DNA of 55,802 bases, from the NCBI GenBank assembly GCA_007695145.1, contig REEI01000046.1:1-55802 (forward strand). Direction: 5' to 3'. Shown here one piece after another: positions 1-7,619 of this stretch (the first letter of the stretch is position 1; each line of letters begins with the position of its first letter). The notes below the pieces were generated by a model. That model did no database searches. It worked only from the letters and a program-made list of their open reading frames with translations, and was not told the DNA's origin. This DNA comes from Saprospirales bacterium. Its GTDB lineage: Bacteria > Bacteroidota > Bacteroidia > Chitinophagales > Saprospiraceae. A program made the position numbers and the translations under genes.

Positions 1-397
1 ACTTGATTGATGAGAAGCAAAAATTGTGTACAAGTCATTGATGCACATATGGATAGGGTAATTAAATCATGCATTTTATTACTATTTAAACAACTGACTT
101 TAAAGTATTTAAGTAGGGAGGAATCTTTAGTAAAAAATTCTGAAAGGGGCATCCGCTAATCTGTGTTGACTATTTAAGATTAGCCCTCATTGACTTGTCT
201 CGAGTGAAATTAACAAGGACTAAATGAGCTTTATTATTTAATAGCCTAATACAATAAAATTTTAAGCATCCGGAGCTCTAGCTTCGTACCTATGCCCCCT
301 CTGGTTGACCGCTTAAGATAGAATGGTGTTGTAAATCAATTACCTTCCTTCAAAGATCACAAGCCGGAATAAAAATTATCATTTTTTTTCTAAATTT
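1..397. other. intergenic region, no gene seen
   Basis: I see no convincing reading frame, RNA gene or repeat here. infC, which usually precedes rpmI, is not present. The first functional signal is the promoter just before rpmI. Confidence 0.6.
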
Positions 398-431
398 TTT
401 GCTCTTGAAGTGCAAAGAATACTTACCTTTG
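398..431 (+). promoter_or_regulatory. Bacteroidota-type promoter for rpmI-rplT
   Basis: A -7 box TACCTTTG lies at 424-431 and matches TAnnTTTG. A TTTG at 398-401 could be the -33 element, with a 22-base spacer. The rpmI start is 30 bases downstream, so the leader is too short for a large L20-binding structure. Confidence 0.7.
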
Positions 432-460
432 CACTCGCTTAATTATAAACCTAGTAAGTT

Positions 461-658
461 ATGCCAAAGTTAAAAACACATTCAGGCGCAAAAAAGCGCT
501 TCAAGGTCACCGGCTCCGGTAAGATCAAGCGTTTCCAGTCCAATACCTCTCACCTTTTGGGCCACAAGTCCAATAAGCGCAAACTGCGCTTGAGAGATGC
601 CGTTCTTGTTGACAAGACGCAGGAAAAACGCGTAAAAAGAATGCTAAGCATAGGTTGA
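461..658 (+). CDS. rpmI: 50S ribosomal protein L35
   Basis: Structural protein of the large ribosomal subunit. The 65-residue product is very basic and begins with the family pattern [20 protein letters not shown], followed by the typical K-R-x-S-x-T-S-H-L-L stretch. The length is normal for L35. It starts at ATG 461, has its own promoter at 424-431, and is followed 36 bases later by rplT, with which it must be co-transcribed. The usual upstream partner infC is not in the 460 bases before it, so either infC lies elsewhere or the operon has been split. Identity is certain from the sequence. Confidence 0.98.
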   Translation: MPKLKTHSGAKKRFKVTGSGKIKRFQSNTSHLLGHKSNKRKLRLRDAVLVDKTQEKRVKRMLSIG

Positions 659-694
659 TTTAGACTATTTGATTCATTTTATAAATAAGGAGAA

Positions 695-1039
695 ATGCCA
701 CGGTCAGTTAATTCAGTAGCCTCCAGAAGAAGGAGAAAGAAAATACTCAAGCAAGCCAAAGGTTACTTTGGAGCTAGAAAAAATGTCTACACTGTTGCCA
801 AAAATGCAGTTGAAAAAGGCCTGCTGTACGCCTATAGAGACAGAAAAAATAAGAAGCGTACCTTCAGAAACCTCTGGATTAGCAGAATCAATGCAGCTGT
901 AAGAGAAGAGGGTATGAACTACAGCACTTTCATTGGTAGCCTCAAAAACAACAATATCGAACTCAACAGAAAGGTTCTTGCTGATTTGGCAATGAACCAT
1001 CCGGATGCATTCAAAAAGATTGTTGCTGAAGTCCAATAA
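695..1039 (+). CDS. rplT: 50S ribosomal protein L20
   Basis: Large-subunit protein that binds 23S rRNA early in assembly. The 114-residue product has the conserved basic start ([27 protein letters not shown]) shortened here only by ordinary variation, and the downstream [20 protein letters not shown] block. A strong purine-rich ribosome binding site (AAGGAGAA) lies about 686-693. It forms a two-gene unit with rpmI and ends in a rho-independent terminator at 1073-1107. In many bacteria L20 represses its own operon; the short leader here gives no visible site for that. Confidence 0.98.
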   Translation: MPRSVNSVASRRRRKKILKQAKGYFGARKNVYTVAKNAVEKGLLYAYRDRKNKKRTFRNLWISRINAAVREEGMNYSTFIGSLKNNNIELNRKVLADLAMNHPDAFKKIVAEVQ

Positions 1040-1072
1040 TTAGGGCTGCTCCGGTTACAGAATAAATACATT

Positions 1073-1107
1073 AGCTCTGTCATTGAAAAATGGCAGAGCT
1101 TTTTTAT
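1073..1107 (+). terminator. rho-independent terminator after rplT
   Basis: A 10-bp stem (AGCTCTGTCA pairing with TGGCAGAGCT, one G-U pair) with an 8-base loop is followed by a run of T. It closes the rpmI-rplT unit 33 bases after the stop. Confidence 0.92.
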
Positions 1108-1370
1108 TGGCAAAATTAGAAGCAGAGAATCAAAGAGGCCTCTAAACCGAACAAACACATTGCTTCAGCACCGCAAAAATGGACGTGAAAAGAGCCAGAA
1201 AGGGTTATTTGTTCTGTCAGGAACCAAGTCAATATTTGTATACCAAATTGATTTGAGGACAGTCCTTCACATAGCCCATAAAACTTCATAAAATGCTCAA
1301 GTAGGCTATATTTCCCGAGGAAAACTCAAGTATTTAAAGCTGAAACATCAGTATCTTTTACAAAATGAAA

Positions 1371-2627
1371 TCAAATCCCGGAGCGGATCGCTAGAACAGG
1401 ATCCATTCTTGCAGCTACAAAGGCAGGAATAATGCCGGCAAGAATACCGATGACTACGGAGAGAAAAAGGCCCCAGAATATCAGTCCAAAACTAAGTACC
1501 ATCTCAAAGTCAAGGGCGGCTTCAAGACCCAAAAGAGTAAAGTAAACCAAAATCAATCCACAAGCGCCGCCAAAAAGACATAAAATGATGGATTCCAGCA
1601 AAACCTCAAGCAGTAAAATATACCTCCGCGCTCCCAGTGCTTTCTTGATTCCGATAATATTTGTCCTCTCCTTTACTGAGACAAACATAATGTTGGCCAC
1701 GCTAAATATTCCCACCAAAATAGCAAACCCACCGATCACAATCCCCACCAGGTTGAGTACTCCAAAAAAGTTATTCAAAATATTGCTGAGCAGGGATAGC
1801 TCATTCAGTGAAAAATTGTCATCTTCTGCAGGTCGCAACCTCCTGTGAGCACGCAACACAGAGGTGAGTTCGTCCTTGAAGTCCTCCATTGCAACATCTT
1901 CTCCTGATTTCACCATCAGTTGGGTACCAAAAAAAGAAGTGGCTCGAAGATTTGCTATTCTACGGCCGAAATTATGGGTTATCAGCACTCCTCGGTCGAA
2001 GTTTACCGGGTTTATAAGGTCATTACCCGATTGCTCAATTACCCCGATGACCAGAACCCTCAATCCGCTCATCTTTACTGTTCTACCTACTGCACTTCCA
2101 GTACCAAATAAGTTTTCTGCAATGGTATGGCCAATGATTGCCCGAGGAGAACCGGTTTGGTGCTCAAGTTGATTGAAAAATCTCCCTTCCTCCATTTCAA
2201 TATTGAGGATAGTTTCATAATTCTCAGTGACAGCAATTACAAATCCCCGGGTATCATTATTATCAAACTTTAGGGTTCGCATTCCCACTGTAGTAGACAA
2301 GCTCGCCATTGAACCCGCCTGCATTCTGGTTTGTACTGCGCGGAAGTCATCGTAGTCCAGATTGGGCCTTCGATTGTACTTCCAAAAATTCATATTCGGG
2401 TCTTCCGTCCATGGAAATTTACTCACGTACACCACATCTTCACCCAGGCGCTCAAAACTTCCCCTGATATTTCTCTCGAGGGATTCCACCGATGAAAGAA
2501 CAGCTATGATACAGAATATCCCAATAGTGATTCCTAGAAGGGAGAGAAAAGTCCTCAGCTTATTTCCAACCATCTGCCCCCAGGCTTGATGGATGCTATC
2601 GTTCAATATTCGAAGGAAAATCCTCAT
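1371..2627 (-). CDS. MacB/FtsX-type ABC transporter permease
   Basis: Inner-membrane subunit of an ABC system of the MacB/LolC/FtsX class. The 418-residue product has one N-terminal membrane segment (about 22-44), a large periplasmic MacB_PCD-like domain (about 50-270), and three C-terminal segments that include the typical motif V-S-V-K-E-R-T-N-I-I-G-I-K-K-A-L-G-A-R. It ends in the usual DPVLAIRSGI. The ATPase and membrane-fusion partners are not adjacent, so the substrate cannot be inferred. A paralogue with the same layout is at 39903-41144. Family assignment is firm; the transported substrate is unknown. Confidence 0.88.
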   Translation of the reverse strand: MRIFLRILNDSIHQAWGQMVGNKLRTFLSLLGITIGIFCIIAVLSSVESLERNIRGSFERLGEDVVYVSKFPWTEDPNMNFWKYNRRPNLDYDDFRAVQTRMQAGSMASLSTTVGMRTLKFDNNDTRGFVIAVTENYETILNIEMEEGRFFNQLEHQTGSPRAIIGHTIAENLFGTGSAVGRTVKMSGLRVLVIGVIEQSGNDLINPVNFDRGVLITHNFGRRIANLRATSFFGTQLMVKSGEDVAMEDFKDELTSVLRAHRRLRPAEDDNFSLNELSLLSNILNNFFGVLNLVGIVIGGFAILVGIFSVANIMFVSVKERTNIIGIKKALGARRYILLLEVLLESIILCLFGGACGLILVYFTLLGLEAALDFEMVLSFGLIFWGLFLSVVIGILAGIIPAFVAARMDPVLAIRSGI

Positions 2628-2840
2628 TTCATCTGTAGTTTATTATCGCTGATTTGATTCTCCGATGAAAAAATGAATAAAAATCACAAGGAGAAATTCA
2701 CCGTCAGTATCTTTTATACAAATATATAGGTAATACGCTCGAGGCTCTCCATATTTTAGACAAAAGCAGGTATTTGAACTGCAAAAAAACACATAGTTCT
2801 GAAAAAGGAACCACTGGGTTTCTTAAATCGTTTAAATGAT

Positions 2841-2848
2841 TATCTTTG
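2841..2848 (+). promoter_or_regulatory. -7 box of the queA promoter
   Basis: TATCTTTG matches TAnnTTTG exactly and lies 33 bases before the queA ATG. I do not see a clear -33 TTTG at the right spacing. Confidence 0.65.
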
Positions 2849-2881
2849 CAGCCTTTTATCGGATAATCAACAAAACAAAGA

Positions 2882-3946
2882 ATGAGGACTAAATTATCTC
2901 AGTTTAACTTCAAGTTGCCCCAGGACCTTATAGCTCAATTCCCTGCTGATTACAGGGATGAGTCGAGGCTTATGGTCGTTCACAGAGACAGTGGAAAAAT
3001 TGAGCATATGGTGTTCAAAGATCTACTGGATTACTACGAAGAAAACGATGTCTTTGTAGTCAACAACACCAAGGTTTTTCCGGCACGTCTTTTTGGAAAC
3101 AAGGAAAAGACAGGAGCCAATATTGAGGTTTTCCTTCTTAGAGAGCTAAACCCCAAAGCCCGTTTATGGGATGTATTGGTCGATCCGGCCAGAAAAATTC
3201 GGGTGGGCAACAAGCTTTATTTCAGAGATGAAAAAGGGAAGCAATCACTAGTAGCAGAGGTTATTGACAATACCACCAGTCGGGGTAGAACGATCAGGTT
3301 CTTCTTTGATGGCACGGATGAAGAATTTCACGAAGAAATTTGGAGGTTGGGTAAAACCCCTCTGCCAAAGTACATCAAGCGAGACCTTCAACCCATTGAT
3401 GAGGAGAGGTATCAAACCATTTTTGCAAAAGAAGTAGGAGCGGTGGCCGCACCAACTGCAGGATTGCATTTTAGTCGCGAAATGCTCAAAAAAGCAGAAT
3501 TAAAAGGTATAAATTTTGCTGAACTCACCCTTCATGTGGGCCTGGGTACCTTTCGAAACATAGAGGTTGAAGACCTTTCCAAGCACAAAATGGATGCCGA
3601 GTACTATCAAATATCAGAATTAGCAGCCAGGAATGTAAACGAAGCCAGAGAGAAGGGTGCGAAAAACTGTGTAGTTGGAACTACCTGTATGCGTGCAATT
3701 GAATCCGCGGTTTCTGCGACAGGTACTTTAAAAGGTTCTTCCGGTTGGACCAACCTTTTTATTTTCCCTCCATATGAATTCTTCATTGGCGATTCCATGG
3801 TGACCAATTTTCACCTGCCAAAAAGCAGTTTGTACATCATGGTTTGCGCATTCGGAGGAAAAGAGTTGATGGAAGACGCTTATCAGGAGGCCATCAAAGA
3901 AAAATACCGCTTTTACAGTTACGGAGATGCCATGTTGATCTTGTAA
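2882..3946 (+). CDS. queA: S-adenosylmethionine:tRNA ribosyltransferase-isomerase
   Basis: Transfers the ribosyl part of S-adenosylmethionine to preQ1 in tRNA, giving epoxyqueuosine, the next-to-last step of queuosine synthesis in the cytoplasm. The 354-residue product has the family blocks in order: [11 protein letters not shown], the [11 protein letters not shown] segment, LHVGLGTF, and the C-terminal [18 protein letters not shown]. The length matches QueA proteins. It has its own promoter (2841-2848), and the next gene also has its own promoter, so it is probably a single-gene unit. No other queuosine gene is visible in the window. Confidence 0.97.
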   Translation: MRTKLSQFNFKLPQDLIAQFPADYRDESRLMVVHRDSGKIEHMVFKDLLDYYEENDVFVVNNTKVFPARLFGNKEKTGANIEVFLLRELNPKARLWDVLVDPARKIRVGNKLYFRDEKGKQSLVAEVIDNTTSRGRTIRFFFDGTDEEFHEEIWRLGKTPLPKYIKRDLQPIDEERYQTIFAKEVGAVAAPTAGLHFSREMLKKAELKGINFAELTLHVGLGTFRNIEVEDLSKHKMDAEYYQISELAARNVNEAREKGAKNCVVGTTCMRAIESAVSATGTLKGSSGWTNLFIFPPYEFFIGDSMVTNFHLPKSSLYIMVCAFGGKELMEDAYQEAIKEKYRFYSYGDAMLIL

Positions 3947-4040
3947 TTTTTTTTCCAGTCGGGAACTTTTAAAGTATTTCTGAAATTAAAGAGTTTATTG
4001 GCCGCTTAGGATAAAATTTTTCAGAATTAATTCAGTGCGG

Positions 4041-4071
4041 TTGAAATATTCGGCGCGAGTTATTACTTTTG
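4041..4071 (+). promoter_or_regulatory. promoter for the DUF2795 gene
   Basis: A TTG at 4041-4043, a 20-base spacer and TACTTTTG at 4064-4071 form a good -33/-7 pair, 53 bases before the ATG at 4125. Confidence 0.65.
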
Positions 4072-4124
4072 GGGCCGATTTGATGATATAATGATTTTTT
4101 TAATATCAAACAGCTAAGAACAGT

Positions 4125-4346
4125 ATGTACTGGACATTAGAATTGGCTTATCACCTTGAAGAGGCCCCCTGGCCTGCCACCCGGGATGAGTTGATCGACT
4201 ATGCCATCCGATCAGGAGCTCCGTTGGAAGTCATAGAAAATCTACAGCAGATGGAGGACGAAGGTGAGTTATATGAAAGTATAGAAGACGTCTGGCCCGA
4301 TTATCCGAGAAAGGACGACTTTCTTTTCAATGAAGATGAGTATTGA
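4125..4346 (+). CDS. small acidic DUF2795 protein
   Basis: A 73-residue, strongly acidic protein (MYWTLELAYHLEEAPWPATR at the N terminus) with the DUF2795 pattern: an aromatic start, the APWPATRDELIDYAIRSGAP block, and a C-terminal EDVWPDYP-x-K-D-D-F-x-F-N-E-D. Such proteins are common in Bacteroidota; their function is not known. The N-terminal half may fold as a small helical domain in which each helix ends in a conserved P-x-T or G-A-P turn. It has its own promoter and sits between queA and cmk. No signal peptide or membrane segment is present, so it is cytoplasmic. Confidence 0.88.
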   Translation: MYWTLELAYHLEEAPWPATRDELIDYAIRSGAPLEVIENLQQMEDEGELYESIEDVWPDYPRKDDFLFNEDEY

Positions 4347-4411
4347 TCTTCAATATTCAGCAAGCGAAATCATCAAGGCTTTTCATCCGACACTAATTCC
4401 GGAGGGCATTG

Positions 4412-4419
4412 TACTTTTA
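4412..4419 (+). promoter_or_regulatory. possible -7 box directly before cmk
   Basis: TACTTTTA differs from TAnnTTTG at the last base and ends only four bases before the cmk ATG. If used, the mRNA would have almost no leader. Weak evidence by itself. Confidence 0.3.
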
Positions 4420-4423
4420 CAAC

Positions 4424-5155
4424 ATGCATCCAACAGCTACAGAGAAAATTAATATTGCAATAGACGGCTATTCAGGTTGCGGCAAGAGCACCCTGGCAAA
4501 AGACCTCGCTCGTTGCTTAAATTATATTTACCTGGATAGCGGAGCCATGTACAGGGCAGTTACCCTTTTTTTTCAACATTCCCATCTTGATTACCTCCGG
4601 GCCGATGAATTAGAGCAGGGTCTTAAGGACATAAATATCACTTTTGACCATTCCGGAGAACAGCCCCAAATGCTTCTGAATGGCGAGAATGTGGAAAAGC
4701 AAATTCGAAGTCAAACCGTCAATGAAGAAGTTAGTCAAATAGCAAGAGTAAGTGTCATTAGGAGATTTTTGGTCGAAAAGCAAAAGCGAATCGCCCGGAA
4801 TAAAGGAGTTATTATGGAGGGGCGAGACATTGGAACCGTCGTGTTGCCATCGGCAGAGTATAAATTATTCCTCACAGCAGAGACAGAAACGAGAGTCAAT
4901 AGAAGATATGAGCAACTCATGGAGAGCGACGGGAAAGTAGATATTGATTCCATCAGGAAAAATCTCATTGAGAGGGACCGCATCGATAGCAGCCGTAAAG
5001 ACAGCCCTTTGAGAAAAGCAGCAGATGCAATTGTCCTCGACAACACAAATCTCAGTAGAGAGCAGCAGCTGCTTTGGGTTGTAGAAGATATCTTAAGGCA
5101 CTTTAATTTCATCCAGCTGAATAAGGACTGTTTACTCTCTAAAGCAAGCAGGTAA
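4424..5155 (+). CDS. cmk: cytidylate kinase
   Basis: Phosphorylates CMP and dCMP with ATP in the cytoplasm. The 243-residue product has a Walker A loop (GYSGCGKST, residues 15-23), the LDSGAMYRAVTL nucleotide-binding segment, the MEGRDIGTVVLPSA block and a C-terminal D-R-x-D-S-S-R-K-D-S-P-L motif typical of Cmk. The frame is open from a TTG at 4409, but the ATG at 4424 is the better start. GGAGGG lies 17 bases before it, which is far for a ribosome binding site. marC starts 3 bases after the stop, so cmk probably heads the unit cmk-marC-rsmI-like. Confidence 0.95.
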   Translation: MHPTATEKINIAIDGYSGCGKSTLAKDLARCLNYIYLDSGAMYRAVTLFFQHSHLDYLRADELEQGLKDINITFDHSGEQPQMLLNGENVEKQIRSQTVNEEVSQIARVSVIRRFLVEKQKRIARNKGVIMEGRDIGTVVLPSAEYKLFLTAETETRVNRRYEQLMESDGKVDIDSIRKNLIERDRIDSSRKDSPLRKAADAIVLDNTNLSREQQLLWVVEDILRHFNFIQLNKDCLLSKASR

Positions 5156-5158
5156 GAA

Positions 5159-5785
5159 ATGGAACTTTTTATTGCAGTTTTTGCCTCCCTCATCTCAATT
5201 GTCAATCCTTTGGGTGGCATTTCCATTTTTCTATCCCTGACACCTGGATACACTCAGTGGGAGAGAAATAAGACTGCACTGTGGACCAGCTTTTACTTTT
5301 TCCTCATCCTGTTTGCATTCTTTATTGGAGGATTCTGGATTTTAGGCTTCTTCGGCATAAGTCTGCAATCTATAATGATAGCCGGGGGGCTGGTGATTTT
5401 CACTTCGGGCCTCTCCCTGCTACAAGGTAAAATTTCATCCGGACGAGCCATCGATGGTAAGGTTAGAAAGGAGGCCTTGCAAAGTGATGACATTTCTTTC
5501 TCTCCCATGGCGATGCCCATGCTTGCAGGCCCAGGCTCCATTTCACTCTTAATCAGCTTACAATCCGAACATACAGCCTGGGACGAACGCGCCATTATAA
5601 CACTCGTAATCATTGCAACTAGCGCGGTAGTGTGGATTTGCCTAAAATCAGCTACTTATCTATACAAAATACTGGGAGAAGGAGGAATTAAGGGAATATC
5701 GAGAATTATGGGTTTTATCGTCATGGCCATTGGAGTTCAGTACATCATCAACGGTGTATTTATCTTGTTAGACCAAATCAATTGA
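5159..5785 (+). CDS. MarC family integral membrane protein (UPF0056)
   Basis: A 208-residue inner-membrane protein with about six hydrophobic segments. It has the family features of MarC/YchE/YhgN: an early N-P-L-G-G motif in the first helix pair and, near the middle, P-M-A-M-P-M-L-A-G-P-G-S-I in the second, an internal repeat. The function of MarC proteins is not established; the older link to multiple antibiotic resistance did not hold up for E. coli MarC. It follows cmk by 3 bases and precedes the methylase gene by 17 bases, so the three are likely co-transcribed. Confidence 0.9.
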   Translation: MELFIAVFASLISIVNPLGGISIFLSLTPGYTQWERNKTALWTSFYFFLILFAFFIGGFWILGFFGISLQSIMIAGGLVIFTSGLSLLQGKISSGRAIDGKVRKEALQSDDISFSPMAMPMLAGPGSISLLISLQSEHTAWDERAIITLVIIATSAVVWICLKSATYLYKILGEGGIKGISRIMGFIVMAIGVQYIINGVFILLDQIN

Positions 5786-5802
5786 CCAAATTCATTTGAG
5801 CT

Positions 5803-6507
5803 ATGAAGGGAAAATTATTTTTAATTCCCACCCCTATTGGAGGCGATCCCCTTAAGCAATTGCCTAAAGAGACCCTATCTCAAATTTCTTCTATTACTTA
5901 CTTCATCGCCGAGCGGGCCAGAACAGCAAGACGGTTTTTACAATCAGCAGGATATCCACTTCCTATCAGTGAAGCCATTATTCGTGAAATACCGAAAAAA
6001 CAAGCATATACGCATTTGGTGACTGATTTAGCCCCATTGAAAGACGGAATATCCATTGGTCTCCTTTCTGAAGCAGGAAGTCCTGGTATTGCAGACCCCG
6101 GTTCAGAAATTGTGAGAAAAGCACACGAATGGGGAATTCAGGTAATACCCTTGACAGGTCCCTCTTCTCTGCTTTTAGCCCTCATGGCCTCAGGCCTCAA
6201 TGGGCAAAAATTTAGCTTCCACGGCTATCTCTCCCCGAAAAAGGAACTTATCGGTAAGGATTTGAGGCGATTAGAAAACTCCTCCAAAAATGACCGAAGC
6301 TGTCATTTCTTCATAGAAGCACCTTATCGAAATATGCAAGTCTTTCAGGCAGCATTGGACAATCTTCAGGCCACTACCCTATTCTCGGTCCAATGTGAAC
6401 TCAATACTTCTGATACATTTTCCAAAACGCTCCGAATCGAGGAATGGAGAAAACAACCCTCTCCCGACCTCCACAAGCGGCCTTGTGTGTTTCTTCTGCA
6501 ATCCTAA
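5803..6507 (+). CDS. RsmI-like tetrapyrrole-methylase-fold SAM methyltransferase
   Basis: Member of the tetrapyrrole methylase fold closest to RsmI, which 2'-O-methylates C1402 of 16S rRNA. The 234-residue product has the N-terminal L-I-P-T-P-I-G strand and the LLSEAGSPGIADPGSEIV cofactor-loop motif. It is about 50 residues shorter than RsmI and lacks the usual R-A-L-x-x-L segment after the first strand. Bacteroidota often carry such a short form besides a true RsmI, so its substrate may differ from C1402. It sits at the end of the cmk-marC unit. Confidence 0.82.
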   Translation: MKGKLFLIPTPIGGDPLKQLPKETLSQISSITYFIAERARTARRFLQSAGYPLPISEAIIREIPKKQAYTHLVTDLAPLKDGISIGLLSEAGSPGIADPGSEIVRKAHEWGIQVIPLTGPSSLLLALMASGLNGQKFSFHGYLSPKKELIGKDLRRLENSSKNDRSCHFFIEAPYRNMQVFQAALDNLQATTLFSVQCELNTSDTFSKTLRIEEWRKQPSPDLHKRPCVFLLQS

Positions 6508-6605
6508 AATCTCTAAATCTCATCCCATTTATTCGCGAATCGAGACCCAGGTCAAAGAGAAACAAATCTTAAAATACGATCGTTAAAGTGGAAAAATTTT
6601 TTATT

Positions 6606-7595
6606 ATGACCAGAGCAGATATCAATCTAAAGGATTTGGAGGAAAAGGGATTTCTCGATTTGGAAATTGACCCCACACTTGATCTGGCAGGTGAAATAAA
6701 ACGTGTAAAGACTGAAAAAAACGCTGTATTGCTGGCACATTACTATCAAGACAGCGAAATCCAAGATGTGGCTGACTTCATTGGGGACAGCCTTCAACTT
6801 TCGCAGGAAGCAGCCAAAACAGATGCAGATATTATCCTCTTTGCCGGTGTTCATTTTATGGCCGAAACTGCGAAAATTCTCTCACCCAACAAAAAGGTCC
6901 TCTTGCCCGATTTACAGGCAGGTTGTTCACTGGCCGACTCCTGCCCGGCTGAGGTCTTCAAACTTTTCAAGGAACAACATCCTGGAGCCGTTGTCGTATC
7001 CTATGTAAATTGCACGGCTGAGCTTAAAACACTCACGGATATTTGTTGTACTTCCTCCAATGCAGTCAATGTAATAAAAAGCATACCTGAAGACCAGGAG
7101 ATAATTTTTGCCCCTGACAGAAATCTGGGGCTTTTTCTGATGAAAGAAACAAAAAGAAATCTCATTCTCTGGAATGGGACCTGTATGGTGCATGAAATAT
7201 TTTCAGAGGAAAAAATAGCCAGACTGCGCCACCGCCATCCTTATGCAAAGCTAATTGCACATCCTGAATGTGAAGAGAGTCTCCTTGAAAAAGCGGACTT
7301 TATAGGATCAACCAGTCAGCTATTGAAATTTACAAAGGAATCCAACAGCAAAACTTTCATCGTAGCTACTGAGCCTGGAATCATCCACCAAATGGCAAAG
7401 GAATCCCCTGGAAAAACCTTTATTCCTGCTCCTCCACAAAACAATTGTGCCTGCAATGAGTGTCCCCACATGAAGCGGAACACTTTGGAGAAAGTCTATT
7501 TCACACTCAAATATGAAATGCCGGAAATTCAGCTGCCTGAATCAATTATCAAAGATGCCAGGGCACCTATAGACAAAATGCTGGCCATAAGTTAA
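6606..7595 (+). CDS. nadA: quinolinate synthase A
   Basis: Condenses iminoaspartate with dihydroxyacetone phosphate to quinolinate, using an oxygen-sensitive [4Fe-4S] cluster; a de novo NAD step in the cytoplasm. The product has the NadA blocks [31 protein letters not shown], and the three cluster cysteines in the contexts [20 protein letters not shown] and [17 protein letters not shown]. The frame is open from a GTG at 6588; the ATG at 6606 is preferred and gives 329 residues. nadB and nadC are not in the window. It converges on the receptor gene, with 24 bases between the two stops. Confidence 0.96.
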   Translation: MTRADINLKDLEEKGFLDLEIDPTLDLAGEIKRVKTEKNAVLLAHYYQDSEIQDVADFIGDSLQLSQEAAKTDADIILFAGVHFMAETAKILSPNKKVLLPDLQAGCSLADSCPAEVFKLFKEQHPGAVVVSYVNCTAELKTLTDICCTSSNAVNVIKSIPEDQEIIFAPDRNLGLFLMKETKRNLILWNGTCMVHEIFSEEKIARLRHRHPYAKLIAHPECEESLLEKADFIGSTSQLLKFTKESNSKTFIVATEPGIIHQMAKESPGKTFIPAPPQNNCACNECPHMKRNTLEKVYFTLKYEMPEIQLPESIIKDARAPIDKMLAIS

Positions 7596-7619
7596 AAATC
7601 AATCCACTATCAATTATTT

